Source: Sulfitobacter sp. OXR-159 (GTDB lineage Bacteria; Pseudomonadota; Alphaproteobacteria; Rhodobacterales; Rhodobacteraceae). From it: a DNA stretch of 64,000 nucleotides. Positions 1 through 8,689 of this stretch are shown in pieces. Under the pieces are notes generated by a model. That model was not told the origin of the DNA. It did no database searches and saw only the letters and a list, made by a program, of their open reading frames with translations. Every line of letters starts with the position of its first letter. Within the stretch, counting starts at the first letter, position 1. The stretch covers positions 1,869,001 through 1,933,000 of the forward strand of contig NZ_CP139707.1 of the NCBI RefSeq assembly GCF_034377145.1, given 5' to 3'. A program made the position numbers and the translations under genes.

Positions 1-31
1 AATGGCAGATGCGGCGTCAGCACGTTGCGGG

Positions 32-340
32 TCATGCTGCTGTCCCACTGTTCTTGCGCGGACGACCGCGTTTCCTCTTAGGCTTTGCGGCCTTAACGGA
101 TTTCGAAGAGGCAGCGTCATCGATCATCGCCGCACCTGCCCGGGAAGCCCAGTCGCTGATGTTGAATGGGTTGTCAGGATTATAATGGAGATACTTGAGG
201 TCGAAGATCCGCTTGAAATCCTCGATATCTACTGTGTCGCCGCCCTCCTCAAGGGCGCGGACGGTCGCCATGGCAATCAATGGCATCGAGAGCCGGAAAG
301 GCTGTTGGTCATTGCTGCGCCCAGAAGCCAGGCGCGGCGT
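32..340 (-). pseudogene. C-terminal remnant of an unidentified protein with an AT-hook-like tail
   Basis: The frame is open from a stop just upstream (341-343) to a TGA at 32-34, giving about 100 residues. The first ATG is at 286, but recognisable protein-like sequence (QQPFRLSMPLIAMATVRAL) begins before it, so this looks like the end of a longer protein whose front is missing. The last 20 residues are lysine/arginine/proline rich with KRGRPRKN, an AT-hook-type DNA-binding tail. The helical segment before it is reminiscent of the end of TniB-like AAA transposition helpers, but I cannot confirm this. It sits beside another gene fragment, consistent with a decayed accessory region. Confidence 0.35.
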
Positions 341-507
341 TTAAAAGTGCATCTCGAAGCGCAAGGAACGTCCGTAAACATCCGAGATATATAGTTTGCT
401 CGTCTTTAGGGAGGCCCGTCCTTTTTGGCTCTGCGTGGGTGGCTTGCTTGAACGGCATCCGCAACAAAGGACCGCTTCCCGCCCCATGCGGTGGAGGCCC
501 ACGATAG

Positions 508-879
508 TCAAGAACATCCCTTATCGGACAATTGCCACACCGTCATCGTTGCCATGCAGTGTTTCCGAGCCAGCCCCTTCGTCGCGCTAATGAAGAGTGC
601 TCTTCGAAGCTGGATCTGGATGACGTCAGTGGTCCGGCGCACGAAGTCCTTGAATATGATCTCTTCGACCGTCCGCTCATAGGTGTTGCGCAGTCTACTA
701 TATAGATCCTTCACCCGATACTCATACTCGGCCGGGCTCGTTTTCAACAGTTTGGACAACGGCGCGATCCTGTTCTTGAGTTTTCCGATGCGCCCGGCAA
801 CGTTGAGCCCCTTCCAGATTATGCCGGCGGCATCGATCTTACCGACGGCGTCCTTGTCGCCGAACACCAGTATCGTCAC
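508..879 (-). pseudogene. C-terminal fragment of an AAA-family (AAA_13-like) ATPase
   Basis: This is a 123-residue frame. Its middle part (RLRNTYERTVEEIIF, with a preceding RIGKLKNRIAPLSKLL segment) resembles the C-terminal 'LREAWERAVEEVL' portion of large ABC/AAA ATPases found in defence and repair islands. No Walker A or B motif is present, so the ATPase core is missing and the tail after about residue 95 diverges. I read it as a remnant. No partner gene is visible apart from the fragment at 32-340, and everything upstream to about 1000 is non-coding. The family assignment is from recall only. Confidence 0.4.
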
Positions 880-1048
880 CCTTCATTAAAAAAAGCTGCC
901 CGAAAGGTATTTGAACCAGTGTCAAGTTTGCGCTCGAATTCAGTCTCCTAAGACAATGCTTAGTGAATCCGATGCTACCTACTGGCTCGCAAATACGATG
1001 CTTTGGAGAGTATTATCGTATCTTTTACACGAACTGGAGATCTAAGCG

Positions 1049-1633
1049 TCAGGCCTGAAGCTCGGCATCCCAATAGAGAAAATCCATCCAGCTTTCGTGC
1101 AGATGGCCGGGCGGGAATTTGCGCCCCATGTTGCGCAGCTCTTCGGCGGCGGGTTGGCGCGGCGGTTTGCGCAAAGCCAGCCCCGTGCGGTGCAAGGGCC
1201 GCGAGCCTTTGCGCAGATTGCAGGGGCTACAGGCCGCCACCACGTTTTGCCAGCTTGTCACCCCACCCGCAGCGCGGGGCACCACATGGTCAAAGGTCAG
1301 ATCCCCCTTCGCGCCGCAGTATTGGCAGCGGAATTCATCCCTCAGAAATAAATTAAAGCGCGTGAAGGCCACGCGCTTTTGAGGTTTAACATAGTCTTTG
1401 AGAACGACAACGGAAGGGATCCTGATCACCGTAGAAGGGCTGCGCACCACCTCGTCATATTCGGCGACGATCTCGACCCGGTCGAGCCATTTGGCCTTTA
1501 CCGCTTCTTGCCACGGCCACAGCGACAGCGGATAGTAAGACAATGGCCGATAATCTGCGTTGAGCACCAGCGCGGGGTGGTGTTTGAGCGCCGCCGGGTG
1601 GCGGGTAAATTCGGTCCTGAAATCGCCGTCCAT
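1049..1633 (-). CDS. HNH endonuclease family protein
   Basis: About 194 residues with the start placed at Met 1631-1633 (MDGDFRTEF), because this is where family-like sequence begins; an upstream ATG at 1705 would add 24 unlikely residues. The C-terminal half has the HNH/zinc-ribbon layout: CQYCGAKGDLTFDHVVPRA with the catalytic His, then CSPCNLRKG, so two CxxC pairs bind zinc. The N-terminal part (ALVLNADYRPLSYYPLSLW) is typical of a widespread alphaproteobacterial chromosomal HNH protein whose cellular role is not established. It stands alone, divergent from the VOC gene. Nuclease activity is inferred from the motif. Confidence 0.85.
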   Translation of the reverse strand: MDGDFRTEFTRHPAALKHHPALVLNADYRPLSYYPLSLWPWQEAVKAKWLDRVEIVAEYDEVVRSPSTVIRIPSVVVLKDYVKPQKRVAFTRFNLFLRDEFRCQYCGAKGDLTFDHVVPRAAGGVTSWQNVVAACSPCNLRKGSRPLHRTGLALRKPPRQPAAEELRNMGRKFPPGHLHESWMDFLYWDAELQA

Positions 1634-1778
1634 CTGGTCGTGTCCTCTGCCCGTTTTAGTCACTATATCTCGCGGTTTCTCTCTGGCAAGACAAAGGTGA
1701 ACCACTAGATGTCGCCGGTTTTGCCCAAAGATTACGACAGAGGCGTGACAGATGGGCAGAGTTTGTTAACCTTGTGGC

Positions 1779-2222
1779 ATGATGAAAAGCCCCCTGCCCG
1801 ATGCGCCCGCCCCGCAGTCCCTGCTCGAAGCCGCCGTTTACGTCGATGATTTGGATCCAGCGCGGGAGTTTTACCGCGACATTCTGGGTCTAAAACTGTT
1901 TCAAGAGGTGCCGGGGCGCCATATGTTCTTTGCGCTCGGCCCCTCGGTCTTGCTGGTCTTCAACCCCACCGCCACGGCGCAGCCGCCCGGCAATCCGAAG
2001 ATGCCGGTGCCACCCCATGGGGCGCGGGGGCCGGGGCATGTCTGCTTTGCGATGAAACGAGATGAGATTGCCGCGATAGAAACCCGGCTGCGGGCCGCCG
2101 GGGTCGAGAAAGACACCAGCTTTGACTGGCCCAACGGGGCGCGCTCACTTTATGTGCGCGACCCGGCAGGCAATTCGGTCGAATTCGCAGAGCCGTGGCT
2201 CTGGGATGAGATGAAGGGTTAA
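1779..2222 (+). CDS. VOC-superfamily (glyoxalase/dioxygenase-fold) protein
   Basis: 147 residues, matching a single compact vicinal-oxygen-chelate unit made of two beta-alpha-beta-beta-beta modules. Module 1 begins LEAAVYVDDLDPAREFYRDILG, and module 2 ends with YVRDPAGNSVEFAEPW, where the Glu is a typical metal ligand. The substrate cannot be told from sequence; related proteins include glyoxalase I, fosfomycin-resistance enzymes and ring-cleavage dioxygenases. The start could be either of two adjacent ATGs (1779 or 1782). It ends 4 bases into the tail of the converging esterase gene. Confidence 0.8.
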   Translation: MMKSPLPDAPAPQSLLEAAVYVDDLDPAREFYRDILGLKLFQEVPGRHMFFALGPSVLLVFNPTATAQPPGNPKMPVPPHGARGPGHVCFAMKRDEIAAIETRLRAAGVEKDTSFDWPNGARSLYVRDPAGNSVEFAEPWLWDEMKG

Positions 2223-2884
2223 AGCCCCAGTTTGTCGCGCATAAAGGCCAGCGCCACGCTCAGCCCATCCGGCGCGATGCCATGGCCGGTGCCCTTCATC
2301 ACATGGGCGTAGACGTCCTGCCATCCGGCCTCTTGCAGGGCTTCGGCGGCCTGCGGCAGGGATTGCGGCGGCACCACGTCATCGGCATCGCCATGGACCA
2401 GCAGCACCGGTGGCTTGACGCGCGCCTCTTCGGCCAACGCTTCGGGGTTCAGCAGGCGGCCCGAAAAGGCCACGATGCCCGCCACCGCATCCTCGCGGCG
2501 CGGGGCCACATGCAGCGACATCATCGTGCCTTGCGAAAAGCCGAAGAGCACGACCTGCTCAGGCAGCACGTCTTCGTCCACCATCAGCGCATCGAGAAAG
2601 GCGTCGAGGTCTTCGACCGCGCTCATCATGCCGCGCATCGATTCCTCTTCGGACGATCCGTCGATCCAAGGGATCGGGAACCACTGGAACCCCATGGGCG
2701 CACCGGCGCAGGCTTCGGGCGCATCGGGGGCAACGAAGAGCGTGTCGGGCAGATGCTCGCTCAGCGGATCGGCGAGGCCCAGCAGGTCAGCGCCATTGGC
2801 CCCATAGCCATGCAGGAACACCACAACCGACCGTGTGGTGCCAGAGACCGGCTCGCGGCGCTCGGCGTTCAAAACCCGTGTCAT
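2219..2884 (-). CDS. Alpha/beta-hydrolase, phospholipase/carboxylesterase family
   Basis: 221 residues from ATG 2882-2884, which overlaps the alkA stop as ATGA and so fixes the start. It has the carboxylesterase/acyl-protein-thioesterase layout: oxyanion region VVFLHGYGANGADLLGLA, nucleophile elbow GFSQGTMMSLH (catalytic Ser), Asp in HGDADDVVP, and His in GTGHGIAPDGL near the C-terminus. It probably hydrolyses short-chain or lysophospholipid esters in the cytoplasm; the physiological substrate is unknown. It is the last gene of a coupled cobK-alkA-esterase run. Confidence 0.88.
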   Translation of the reverse strand: MTRVLNAERREPVSGTTRSVVVFLHGYGANGADLLGLADPLSEHLPDTLFVAPDAPEACAGAPMGFQWFPIPWIDGSSEEESMRGMMSAVEDLDAFLDALMVDEDVLPEQVVLFGFSQGTMMSLHVAPRREDAVAGIVAFSGRLLNPEALAEEARVKPPVLLVHGDADDVVPPQSLPQAAEALQEAGWQDVYAHVMKGTGHGIAPDGLSVALAFMRDKLGL

Positions 2885-3513
2885 GACAATCCTTCCTTTT
2901 GTTTCAACACCCGGTAGTAGGCAAAGAGCAAGCGCGCCGCAACCGACCGCCAAGGTGACCAAGCGGCGGCCATGGCGGTAAGGTCTTTCGGCGTCGGGCG
3001 CGCGGGCAGATCAAACAGCCCCCGCGCGGCTTCTTGCAACGCAAGATCGCCACTGGGAAAGATGTCGCGACGGCCCATGCAGAACATCACATAGACCTGC
3101 GCGGTCCACGGCCCGATACCCGGCATGGCGACCAACGCGGCAATGGCTGCGTCATCGGACAGACAGTGCAGCGCGTCAAAGTCAAACTTCCGCTCTGCCA
3201 AGGCCAGCACATAGCGTGCTTTGGGACGGCTCAGACCTGCGGCGCGCAGACCATCGTCGCCCGCGTGCAGGACGTTTTCCGGGCGGTCCAACCCCGCCTC
3301 CACCAGCCGCGCATAGATCGCCCGGGCCGAGGCCACGCTCACCTGCTGCCCCACGATGATGTCGAGAAGGCCCGCGAAACCCGGCGGGCGCAGGCGCAGG
3401 GGCAGCGGACCGGTGCGTGCAAGCGCCATGGCAAAACGCGGCTCGGCCTCGGCCAGCCAAGCGGCCCCCTCAGCCACATCGGCGTTGCAGGTGATCGGGA
3501 GCGCAAGGCTCAC
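2881..3513 (-). CDS. alkA: DNA-3-methyladenine glycosylase II
   Basis: 210 residues with a GTG start overlapping the cobK stop (GTGA). The product belongs to the HhH-GPD base-excision glycosylases, which remove alkylated purines from DNA. Visible signatures are DIIVGQQVSVASARAIYARL, the helix-hairpin-helix AMPGIGPWTAQVY, and the catalytic aspartate in FPSGDLALQEA about 20 residues later. There is no four-cysteine Fe-S cluster, as expected for AlkA rather than MutY/Nth. It lies between cobK and an esterase with 4-base overlaps on both sides; the three functions are not obviously related. Confidence 0.92.
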   Translation of the reverse strand: MSLALPITCNADVAEGAAWLAEAEPRFAMALARTGPLPLRLRPPGFAGLLDIIVGQQVSVASARAIYARLVEAGLDRPENVLHAGDDGLRAAGLSRPKARYVLALAERKFDFDALHCLSDDAAIAALVAMPGIGPWTAQVYVMFCMGRRDIFPSGDLALQEAARGLFDLPARPTPKDLTAMAAAWSPWRSVAARLLFAYYRVLKQKEGLS

Positions 3514-4256
3514 AGCTGCGCCACCCAGTCCACCATCGCGTCAAGGTCGTTCAGGCAGCGCACCCCCTTTGGCAGGCGCGGCTTTTCGATGAGGATCACC
3601 GGCAAGCCAAGGGCGAGTGCGGCGTCGACCTTGGGGCGGCTGGCCGCGCCGCCAAGGTTGCGGCAGATCAGCAGGTCGACGCCAAACTCGCGAAACAGCG
3701 CGGTTTCGGTCGCCACCGTGAAAGGCGGATCGCCAAAGATGAGATCCACAAAGTCATAGGGCGCGGGCCGGTCATGGCGGCTGGTCTGGCGCAGCATGAG
3801 GCGCGCACCCTCAAACGGCAGAAACTGTGGCAGGCTGGCCCATCCGGTGGCGGCAAAGACGCGGGCCCCGGGCAGCACCGCACGGGCGGCGGCGGGTACA
3901 TCAGGGACCGACCGCAGCAGCGGATCATCCAAAGCCCAGCCGGGGCGCGCAAAACTGACAAAGGGCTTATCCAAGGCGGCGGCAGTGGCAAAGCCTGCGT
4001 GGCTCAGCCCCGCGTCAAACCCATGGCTGAGGTCCAAAACCGCGTCAAAACCCGCCATGTCGCGCAGCAAGGCGGTGGTATCTTCTGGGTCGCGCATCTC
4101 AAACGCCATCGGCATCGGATTGCTGCCGCGCGGCGGTTCCGTCAGCCATGCGGTGACCCTGTGACCGGCCTCAGCCAAAGCGACGCCAAGCTGCCGCGCC
4201 TCGGCAGTGCCAGCGAGCAGAAGAAGGTTCAGCGAAGGGTGGTTTGAGGCGGTCAT
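3510..4256 (-). CDS. cobK: Precorrin-6A reductase
   Basis: About 248 residues taking the ATG at 4254-4256 (MTASNHPSLN); a further in-frame ATG upstream would add 18 arginine-rich residues. CobK/CbiJ reduces precorrin-6A to dihydro-precorrin-6 in aerobic cobalamin synthesis. It has an N-terminal nucleotide-binding start (LLLLAGTAEARQLGVALAEA), the DAVLDLSHGFDAG segment, and the C-terminal ICRNLGGAASRPKVDAAL segment typical of the family. It is separated from any other cob gene in this window. Cobalamin synthesis fits with the B12-dependent NrdJ encoded at 43115-46771. Confidence 0.9.
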   Translation of the reverse strand: MTASNHPSLNLLLLAGTAEARQLGVALAEAGHRVTAWLTEPPRGSNPMPMAFEMRDPEDTTALLRDMAGFDAVLDLSHGFDAGLSHAGFATAAALDKPFVSFARPGWALDDPLLRSVPDVPAAARAVLPGARVFAATGWASLPQFLPFEGARLMLRQTSRHDRPAPYDFVDLIFGDPPFTVATETALFREFGVDLLICRNLGGAASRPKVDAALALGLPVILIEKPRLPKGVRCLNDLDAMVDWVAQL

Positions 4257-4379
4257 CGGCGCAATCATCGGCGAGCTTGCCGCCGGGCGCAAGCGGGATC
4301 GGAGGCGCAAAAACCGGGGCCGGGCTTGCCCTTACGCATCGGCAGGGCTACGCCTTGGCGGGAAGTGAGGAATTCAGAC

Positions 4380-5591
4380 ATGATCGACGACAGACGCGCC
4401 CGGCGCAACGTAGCGGTGCTGGTGGCAGCGCAGGCCTTTCTTGGTGCGCAGATGCCGATGATTTTCCTCGTGGGTGGCCTTGCCGGTCAGTCGCTGGCGA
4501 CCAATGTCTGTCTTGCCACGCTGCCGATCTCGATGATCGTGCTGGGCTCCATGCTCTCGGCCACGCCGGTTTCGGCCATCATGCAAAGGTTTGGCCGACG
4601 GGCGGGGTTTTTTCTGGGGGCTGCGGGCGGAGCATTGGGCGGCGCGGTCGCGGCCTATGGGCTTTATCTGGCGTCTTTCCCGGTCTTTTTGCTCGGCTCC
4701 CTGCTGACGGGCGTCTATATGTCTGCCCAAGGGTTCTACCGTTTCGCCGCCGCCGATACTGCCTCGGATCACTTCCGGCCCAAGGCGATCTCTTATGTGA
4801 TGGCGGGCGGTCTGGTCTCGGCCATCATCGGGCCGCAGCTTGCCACGGCAACCTCTGGCAGCCTCGTGGTGCCCTTCCTTGGCACCTATTTGGCCGTGGT
4901 GGCGGTAAACCTCATCGGCGCGCTGCTGTTTCTTTTCATCGACATTCCAAAACCGCCGATCCCGGCCCATGACGCGCCCAAGGGCCGCAGCCGCTGGGAG
5001 CTTCTGACCACGCCGCGCATCGCCGTGGCGGTGATCTGCGCCATGGTGGCCTATGCGCTGATGAACCTCGTGATGACCTCGACCCCGCTGGCCGTCGTCG
5101 GCTGCGGTTATAGCCAAGATAACGCGGGCTACGTGGTCACTGGCCACGTGCTGGCGATGTTCGCGCCGTCCTTCTTTACCGGCCACCTGATCAATCGGTT
5201 CGGGGTCGAGCGGATCATGGGCCTTGGCATCGCGATCCTTGCCGCCGCAGGTCTGGTGGCGCTGCAAGGGGTGGAACTGGGCAACTTCTTTGTCGCGCTG
5301 ATCCTTTTGGGGCTGGGCTGGAACTTTGGGTTCATCGGGGCCACCACCATGCTCGCGGGCGCGCATGAGCCGCATGAGCGCGGACGGATGCAGGGCCTGA
5401 ACGATCTGCTGGTATTCGGCGGCGTGACCGTCGCCTCGCTCGCCTCGGGCGGTTTGATGAACTGCTCAGGCGGCACGGCGCAGGAAGGCTGGGCAGCGGT
5501 GAACTTTGCCATGGTGCCATTCTTGGTGCTGGCCGGCGGCTCGCTGATCTGGCTGGTGATGCGCCGCCGCAGAGAGACGCAGCTGAGCTAA
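4380..5591 (+). CDS. MFS transporter
   Basis: 403 residues from ATG 4380, chosen because a GTGAGGA Shine-Dalgarno lies 8-10 bases upstream; an earlier in-frame ATG at 4326 lacks one. It has about 12 hydrophobic segments in two halves, with an MFS signature loop between TM2 and TM3 (MQRFGRRAGFFLG) and a long central loop (PKPPIPAHDAPKGRSRWELL) between TM6 and TM7. The substrate is not predictable; the closest general class is drug/metabolite exporters. It is a stand-alone gene divergent from cobK and convergent with the downstream synthase-like gene. Confidence 0.85.
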   Translation: MIDDRRARRNVAVLVAAQAFLGAQMPMIFLVGGLAGQSLATNVCLATLPISMIVLGSMLSATPVSAIMQRFGRRAGFFLGAAGGALGGAVAAYGLYLASFPVFLLGSLLTGVYMSAQGFYRFAAADTASDHFRPKAISYVMAGGLVSAIIGPQLATATSGSLVVPFLGTYLAVVAVNLIGALLFLFIDIPKPPIPAHDAPKGRSRWELLTTPRIAVAVICAMVAYALMNLVMTSTPLAVVGCGYSQDNAGYVVTGHVLAMFAPSFFTGHLINRFGVERIMGLGIAILAAAGLVALQGVELGNFFVALILLGLGWNFGFIGATTMLAGAHEPHERGRMQGLNDLLVFGGVTVASLASGGLMNCSGGTAQEGWAAVNFAMVPFLVLAGGSLIWLVMRRRRETQLS

Positions 5592-5595
5592 GCGC

Positions 5596-6360
5596 CTACC
5601 AGCGCGACACCATGGCCCGCAGCGCGAAATGGCGGCGCGGGTCAGGCAAGCCTGCTTCGGAGACCTTTTGCGGGTCTGCTACAGCCGCGTGCAAAACAGG
5701 TCCGGCATGGGCGGCAGGCAGCAGCGCCGCGCGAGCCTCATTTGGAATTTGCCCCCGTTTGGCCCGCGCTGACTTCAGGCGGTCCAGTGCTCCCTTAGCA
5801 AGGGCCGAAACCCCTTCCGCCGTGCCATCCAGTAGCGGCACACGGCCCGCCTCCTCCAAATTCGGAATCGCACAGAGCCATGCGGCGATGCCGGTGGCAT
5901 AGGCCGCATCACGCACGATCGCTTCTTGCGTCGCACCAAGGCGGCGCGCGGCGACCCACATCAAATGGCCTGCGGTCTGGTCGATGTAGCGCGCGAAATG
6001 GGCAGCATCCTCAAAGGGGTCTTTGTAGATATCCCACCGCCGCGCAGCGACGAGTTCATCGAGTAATTCCGCATCCTCGGGCGCAATGGCGCGGGCCAAC
6101 GGCGTGGTGACTTCGTGGCGCCTGACGGGGCCGCCCTCGGCAATCTCCTCCAGCGCGTCGCGCCACCATTGTAGGCGCATCTCGGCGATCATCGCCTCTT
6201 GGGTGACCCATGGCGCGCGGGCAACCTCGACGTTGAAGGCATAGAGCGGGAAGAGCAGCTTGCGCGTCTCAAGGGGCGCCGCCATGGCCGCGCGAAAGCG
6301 CCATGGGTCAGCGCGCTCCACAATGGCGGCGCAGGCGTTTAGGTAGGCGTCGAAGGTCAT
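5596..6360 (-). CDS. Squalene/phytoene synthase family protein
   Basis: 254 residues with the isoprenoid-synthase fold signature. AAPLETRKLLFPLYAFNVEV and AEMRLQWWRDALEEI match the first conserved region, and DPFEDAAHFARYIDQTAGHL the second. The classical aspartate-rich DxxxD metal motifs of true phytoene synthases are not clear here, so this may belong to the NDUFAF6-like branch associated with complex I assembly rather than carotenoid synthesis. It is the last gene of a four-gene run, with its ATG inside the preceding TGA (ATGA). No other carotenoid genes are nearby. Confidence 0.75.
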   Translation of the reverse strand: MTFDAYLNACAAIVERADPWRFRAAMAAPLETRKLLFPLYAFNVEVARAPWVTQEAMIAEMRLQWWRDALEEIAEGGPVRRHEVTTPLARAIAPEDAELLDELVAARRWDIYKDPFEDAAHFARYIDQTAGHLMWVAARRLGATQEAIVRDAAYATGIAAWLCAIPNLEEAGRVPLLDGTAEGVSALAKGALDRLKSARAKRGQIPNEARAALLPAAHAGPVLHAAVADPQKVSEAGLPDPRRHFALRAMVSRW

Positions 6361-7076
6361 GCGGGGCGTGCCACCGTCAACAGATAGCCAAATTCATCCC
6401 CGTGCGCGCGCCAACAGGCGATTTCCGCCTCTGTTGCATCAAGCACCTGTGCCAATGCGTCATCCGCACCGGGGCGCAGCTTTTCGATGCGGGCCTCCAG
6501 CGGGGTGTAGTAATTCTCCCAAGCTTCCTCCGACAGAACGCGGGTCGCCACGACCTCATATCCCGCCGCGCGCACCCGTTCAGCAATGCCGTCTGGGTCG
6601 CTCATCGCGGGATAGTCGGCCCATTGCGCGCGGGCGTCCTCCGAGGGGGTATCGGTCAGCCAGCAAGGCTCGGAGAATGCCACCACGCCACCCACGCGCA
6701 GCGATTTGCGCCAGCGGGTCAGCGCCTCGGTCACGCCTAGGAAGTAGACCGCACCGGCGCACCAGATCAGGTCGTATTCATTGGCGATCGCGGCCATATC
6801 CGCGCGCAGCAGGGTGACATTGCCATCCGCCACGAAACGACCCCGCGCGGTGTCGACGAAATGCGCGGTCTTATCGAGTGCGGTGACATGCCCCTGCGGG
6901 ATCGCCGCGCGGAGTGCGCCGATGTCACTGCCGGGGCCACAGGCCACATCGGCAATCTCGGCGCGCGCGGGCAGATCGACCTGTTCCACGGCCCAATTTA
7001 CGTCCGCAGGCTCCCCCGGCCCCTCGCGCGGCAGGTCACGATGCAGGGTGAAAAAGGCGGTCATATCGTCTGTCAT
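6357..7076 (-). CDS. Class I SAM-dependent methyltransferase
   Basis: 239 residues from ATG 7074-7076, which overlaps the cimA stop as ATGA. A Rossmann-type SAM-binding motif I is present (EIADVACGPGSDIGALRAA), followed by an acidic residue on strand 2 (TALDKTAHFVDTARGRF) and a motif IV-like YDLIWCAGAVYFLG. The substrate is unknown. The tail (ENYYTPLEARIEKL...EIACWRAHGDEFGYLLTVARP) is typical of a roseobacter family of uncharacterised methyltransferases. It is translationally coupled on both sides. Confidence 0.82.
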   Translation of the reverse strand: MTDDMTAFFTLHRDLPREGPGEPADVNWAVEQVDLPARAEIADVACGPGSDIGALRAAIPQGHVTALDKTAHFVDTARGRFVADGNVTLLRADMAAIANEYDLIWCAGAVYFLGVTEALTRWRKSLRVGGVVAFSEPCWLTDTPSEDARAQWADYPAMSDPDGIAERVRAAGYEVVATRVLSEEAWENYYTPLEARIEKLRPGADDALAQVLDATEAEIACWRAHGDEFGYLLTVARPA

Positions 7077-8689
7077 TGGGCGCGGTCCCGGATCAATTTC
7101 CAACGTATCGCATCTAGCAATGCCTCGAATGAGGCGTCGAGTATGTTGGCGCTGACGCCCACCGTGGACCAGCGCCGCCCCTGCCCGTCTTCGCTGTCGA
7201 TGATGACGCGGGTGGTGGCTTCGGTGCCGCCTTGGGTGATCCGCACTTTGAAGTCAACCAGACGCATGTCATCCAAAAGGCTGCTGTATTTCCCTAAGTC
7301 TTTGACCAGCGCCATGGACAGCGCGTTGACCGGGCCACGGTCCGCGCCATCCTCGTCCAGCGATTCCGAGACCGAGAGCCGCTTTTCTCCGTCGACATCG
7401 ACCACCACGACCGCTTCGGAAAGGCTAACCATCCGGCCCTCGGCATTGCGGCGGCGTTCGACCGTAACGCGGTAACGCTCCACTTCGAAAAGATGTGGCA
7501 ACTGGTCCATCACGTCGCGGGCGAGAAGTTCGAAACTCGCCTGTGCGGTGTCATAGGCATAGCCCTGCGCCTCCCGGTCCTTGACCACTTCCAAGATCCG
7601 GCCAAGCGCCGGATCGCCCTTGGCCACGGCCAGACCGGCATCGCTCAGCCGTTTGCGCAGATTGGATTGCCCGGCTTGGTTCGACATCGGAATGACGCGG
7701 GTATTACCGACCAGAGCGGGGTCGATGTGTTCATAGGTGCTTGGGTCTTTGGCGATGGCGCTGGCATGCAGCCCCGCCTTATGCGCAAAGGCTGATGACC
7801 CGACGAAGCCCGCCTGTTTCATCGGCACGCGATTAAGGATTTCGTCCAGCATCCGACTGGTGCGGGTCAGCCCGCGCAGCGCGTCACGGCTCACACCGAT
7901 CTCAAAGCGGCTGGCGTATGGTTCTTTCAGCAGAAGGATCGGGATCAGCGTGGTCAGATTGGCGTTGCCGCACCGCTCGCCCAGCCCGTTCAACGTGCCT
8001 TGGATCTGCCGCGCGCCCGCGTCGACGGCGGCCAGCGTGCAGGCCACGGCGTTTTCGGTGTCGTCATGGGTGTGAATGCCCAGCCGGTCACCGGGGATGC
8101 CTGCGGCGATCACATCGCGGGTGATGCGGCCGATCTCTTCAGGCAGGGTGCCGCCATTGGTGTCGCACAGCACAATCCAGCGCGCACCCACGTCATAGGC
8201 CGCGCGGATCGCCTCAAGCGCGTAGTTGGGGTTGGCCTTATAGCCGTCGAAAAAATGTTCGGCATCAAACAGCGCCTCGCGCCCTTGGGCGACCAGATGG
8301 GCGATGGATTTGGCGATGTTGTCGGTGTTTTCCGCCAGCGTGATGCCAAGGGCGGTTTTGACGTGGAAGTCATGGGTCTTGCCGACGATGCAGACCGACT
8401 GCGTCCCGGCGTTCAACACAGCGGCCAAAACATCGTCATTTTCCGCTGACATGCCCGCGCGTTTGGTCATGCCAAAAGCGGTGAGCCGTGCCGAGGTGGG
8501 CGGTGCCGCGTCGAAGAACGCGCTGTCGGTTGGGTTCGCACCGGGCCAGCCGCCTTCGATGTAATCCACGCCAAGCGCATCCAGCGCCTCGGCGATCTGG
8601 CGTTTCTCGTCGGTGGAGTATTGAACGCCTTGGGTCTGCTGCCCATCGCGCAGCGTCGTGTCATAAAGCCAGAGACGTTCGCGCGTCAC
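7073..8689 (-). CDS. cimA: (R)-citramalate synthase
   Basis: 538 residues with a GTG start overlapping the cysS stop (GTGA). It condenses acetyl-CoA with pyruvate to give citramalate, feeding the threonine-independent route to 2-oxobutyrate and isoleucine. The TIM-barrel catalytic domain begins [18 protein letters not shown]. The metal-binding HxH is in [14 protein letters not shown], and the [15 protein letters not shown] segment is also present. The C-terminal ~130 residues form the LeuA regulatory dimerisation domain, which normally senses isoleucine. The length fits the CimA subgroup rather than 2-isopropylmalate synthase; homocitrate synthase-like activity is a less likely alternative. 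Confidence 0.88.
   Translation of the reverse strand: MTRERLWLYDTTLRDGQQTQGVQYSTDEKRQIAEALDALGVDYIEGGWPGANPTDSAFFDAAPPTSARLTAFGMTKRAGMSAENDDVLAAVLNAGTQSVCIVGKTHDFHVKTALGITLAENTDNIAKSIAHLVAQGREALFDAEHFFDGYKANPNYALEAIRAAYDVGARWIVLCDTNGGTLPEEIGRITRDVIAAGIPGDRLGIHTHDDTENAVACTLAAVDAGARQIQGTLNGLGERCGNANLTTLIPILLLKEPYASRFEIGVSRDALRGLTRTSRMLDEILNRVPMKQAGFVGSSAFAHKAGLHASAIAKDPSTYEHIDPALVGNTRVIPMSNQAGQSNLRKRLSDAGLAVAKGDPALGRILEVVKDREAQGYAYDTAQASFELLARDVMDQLPHLFEVERYRVTVERRRNAEGRMVSLSEAVVVVDVDGEKRLSVSESLDEDGADRGPVNALSMALVKDLGKYSSLLDDMRLVDFKVRITQGGTEATTRVIIDSEDGQGRRWSTVGVSANILDASFEALLDAIRWKLIRDRAQ

Noticed and set aside
4374..5375. 333-residue frame antisense to the MFS transporter
   Set aside because: His/Arg/Gln-rich shadow; the plus strand has twelve membrane segments and a good ribosome site.
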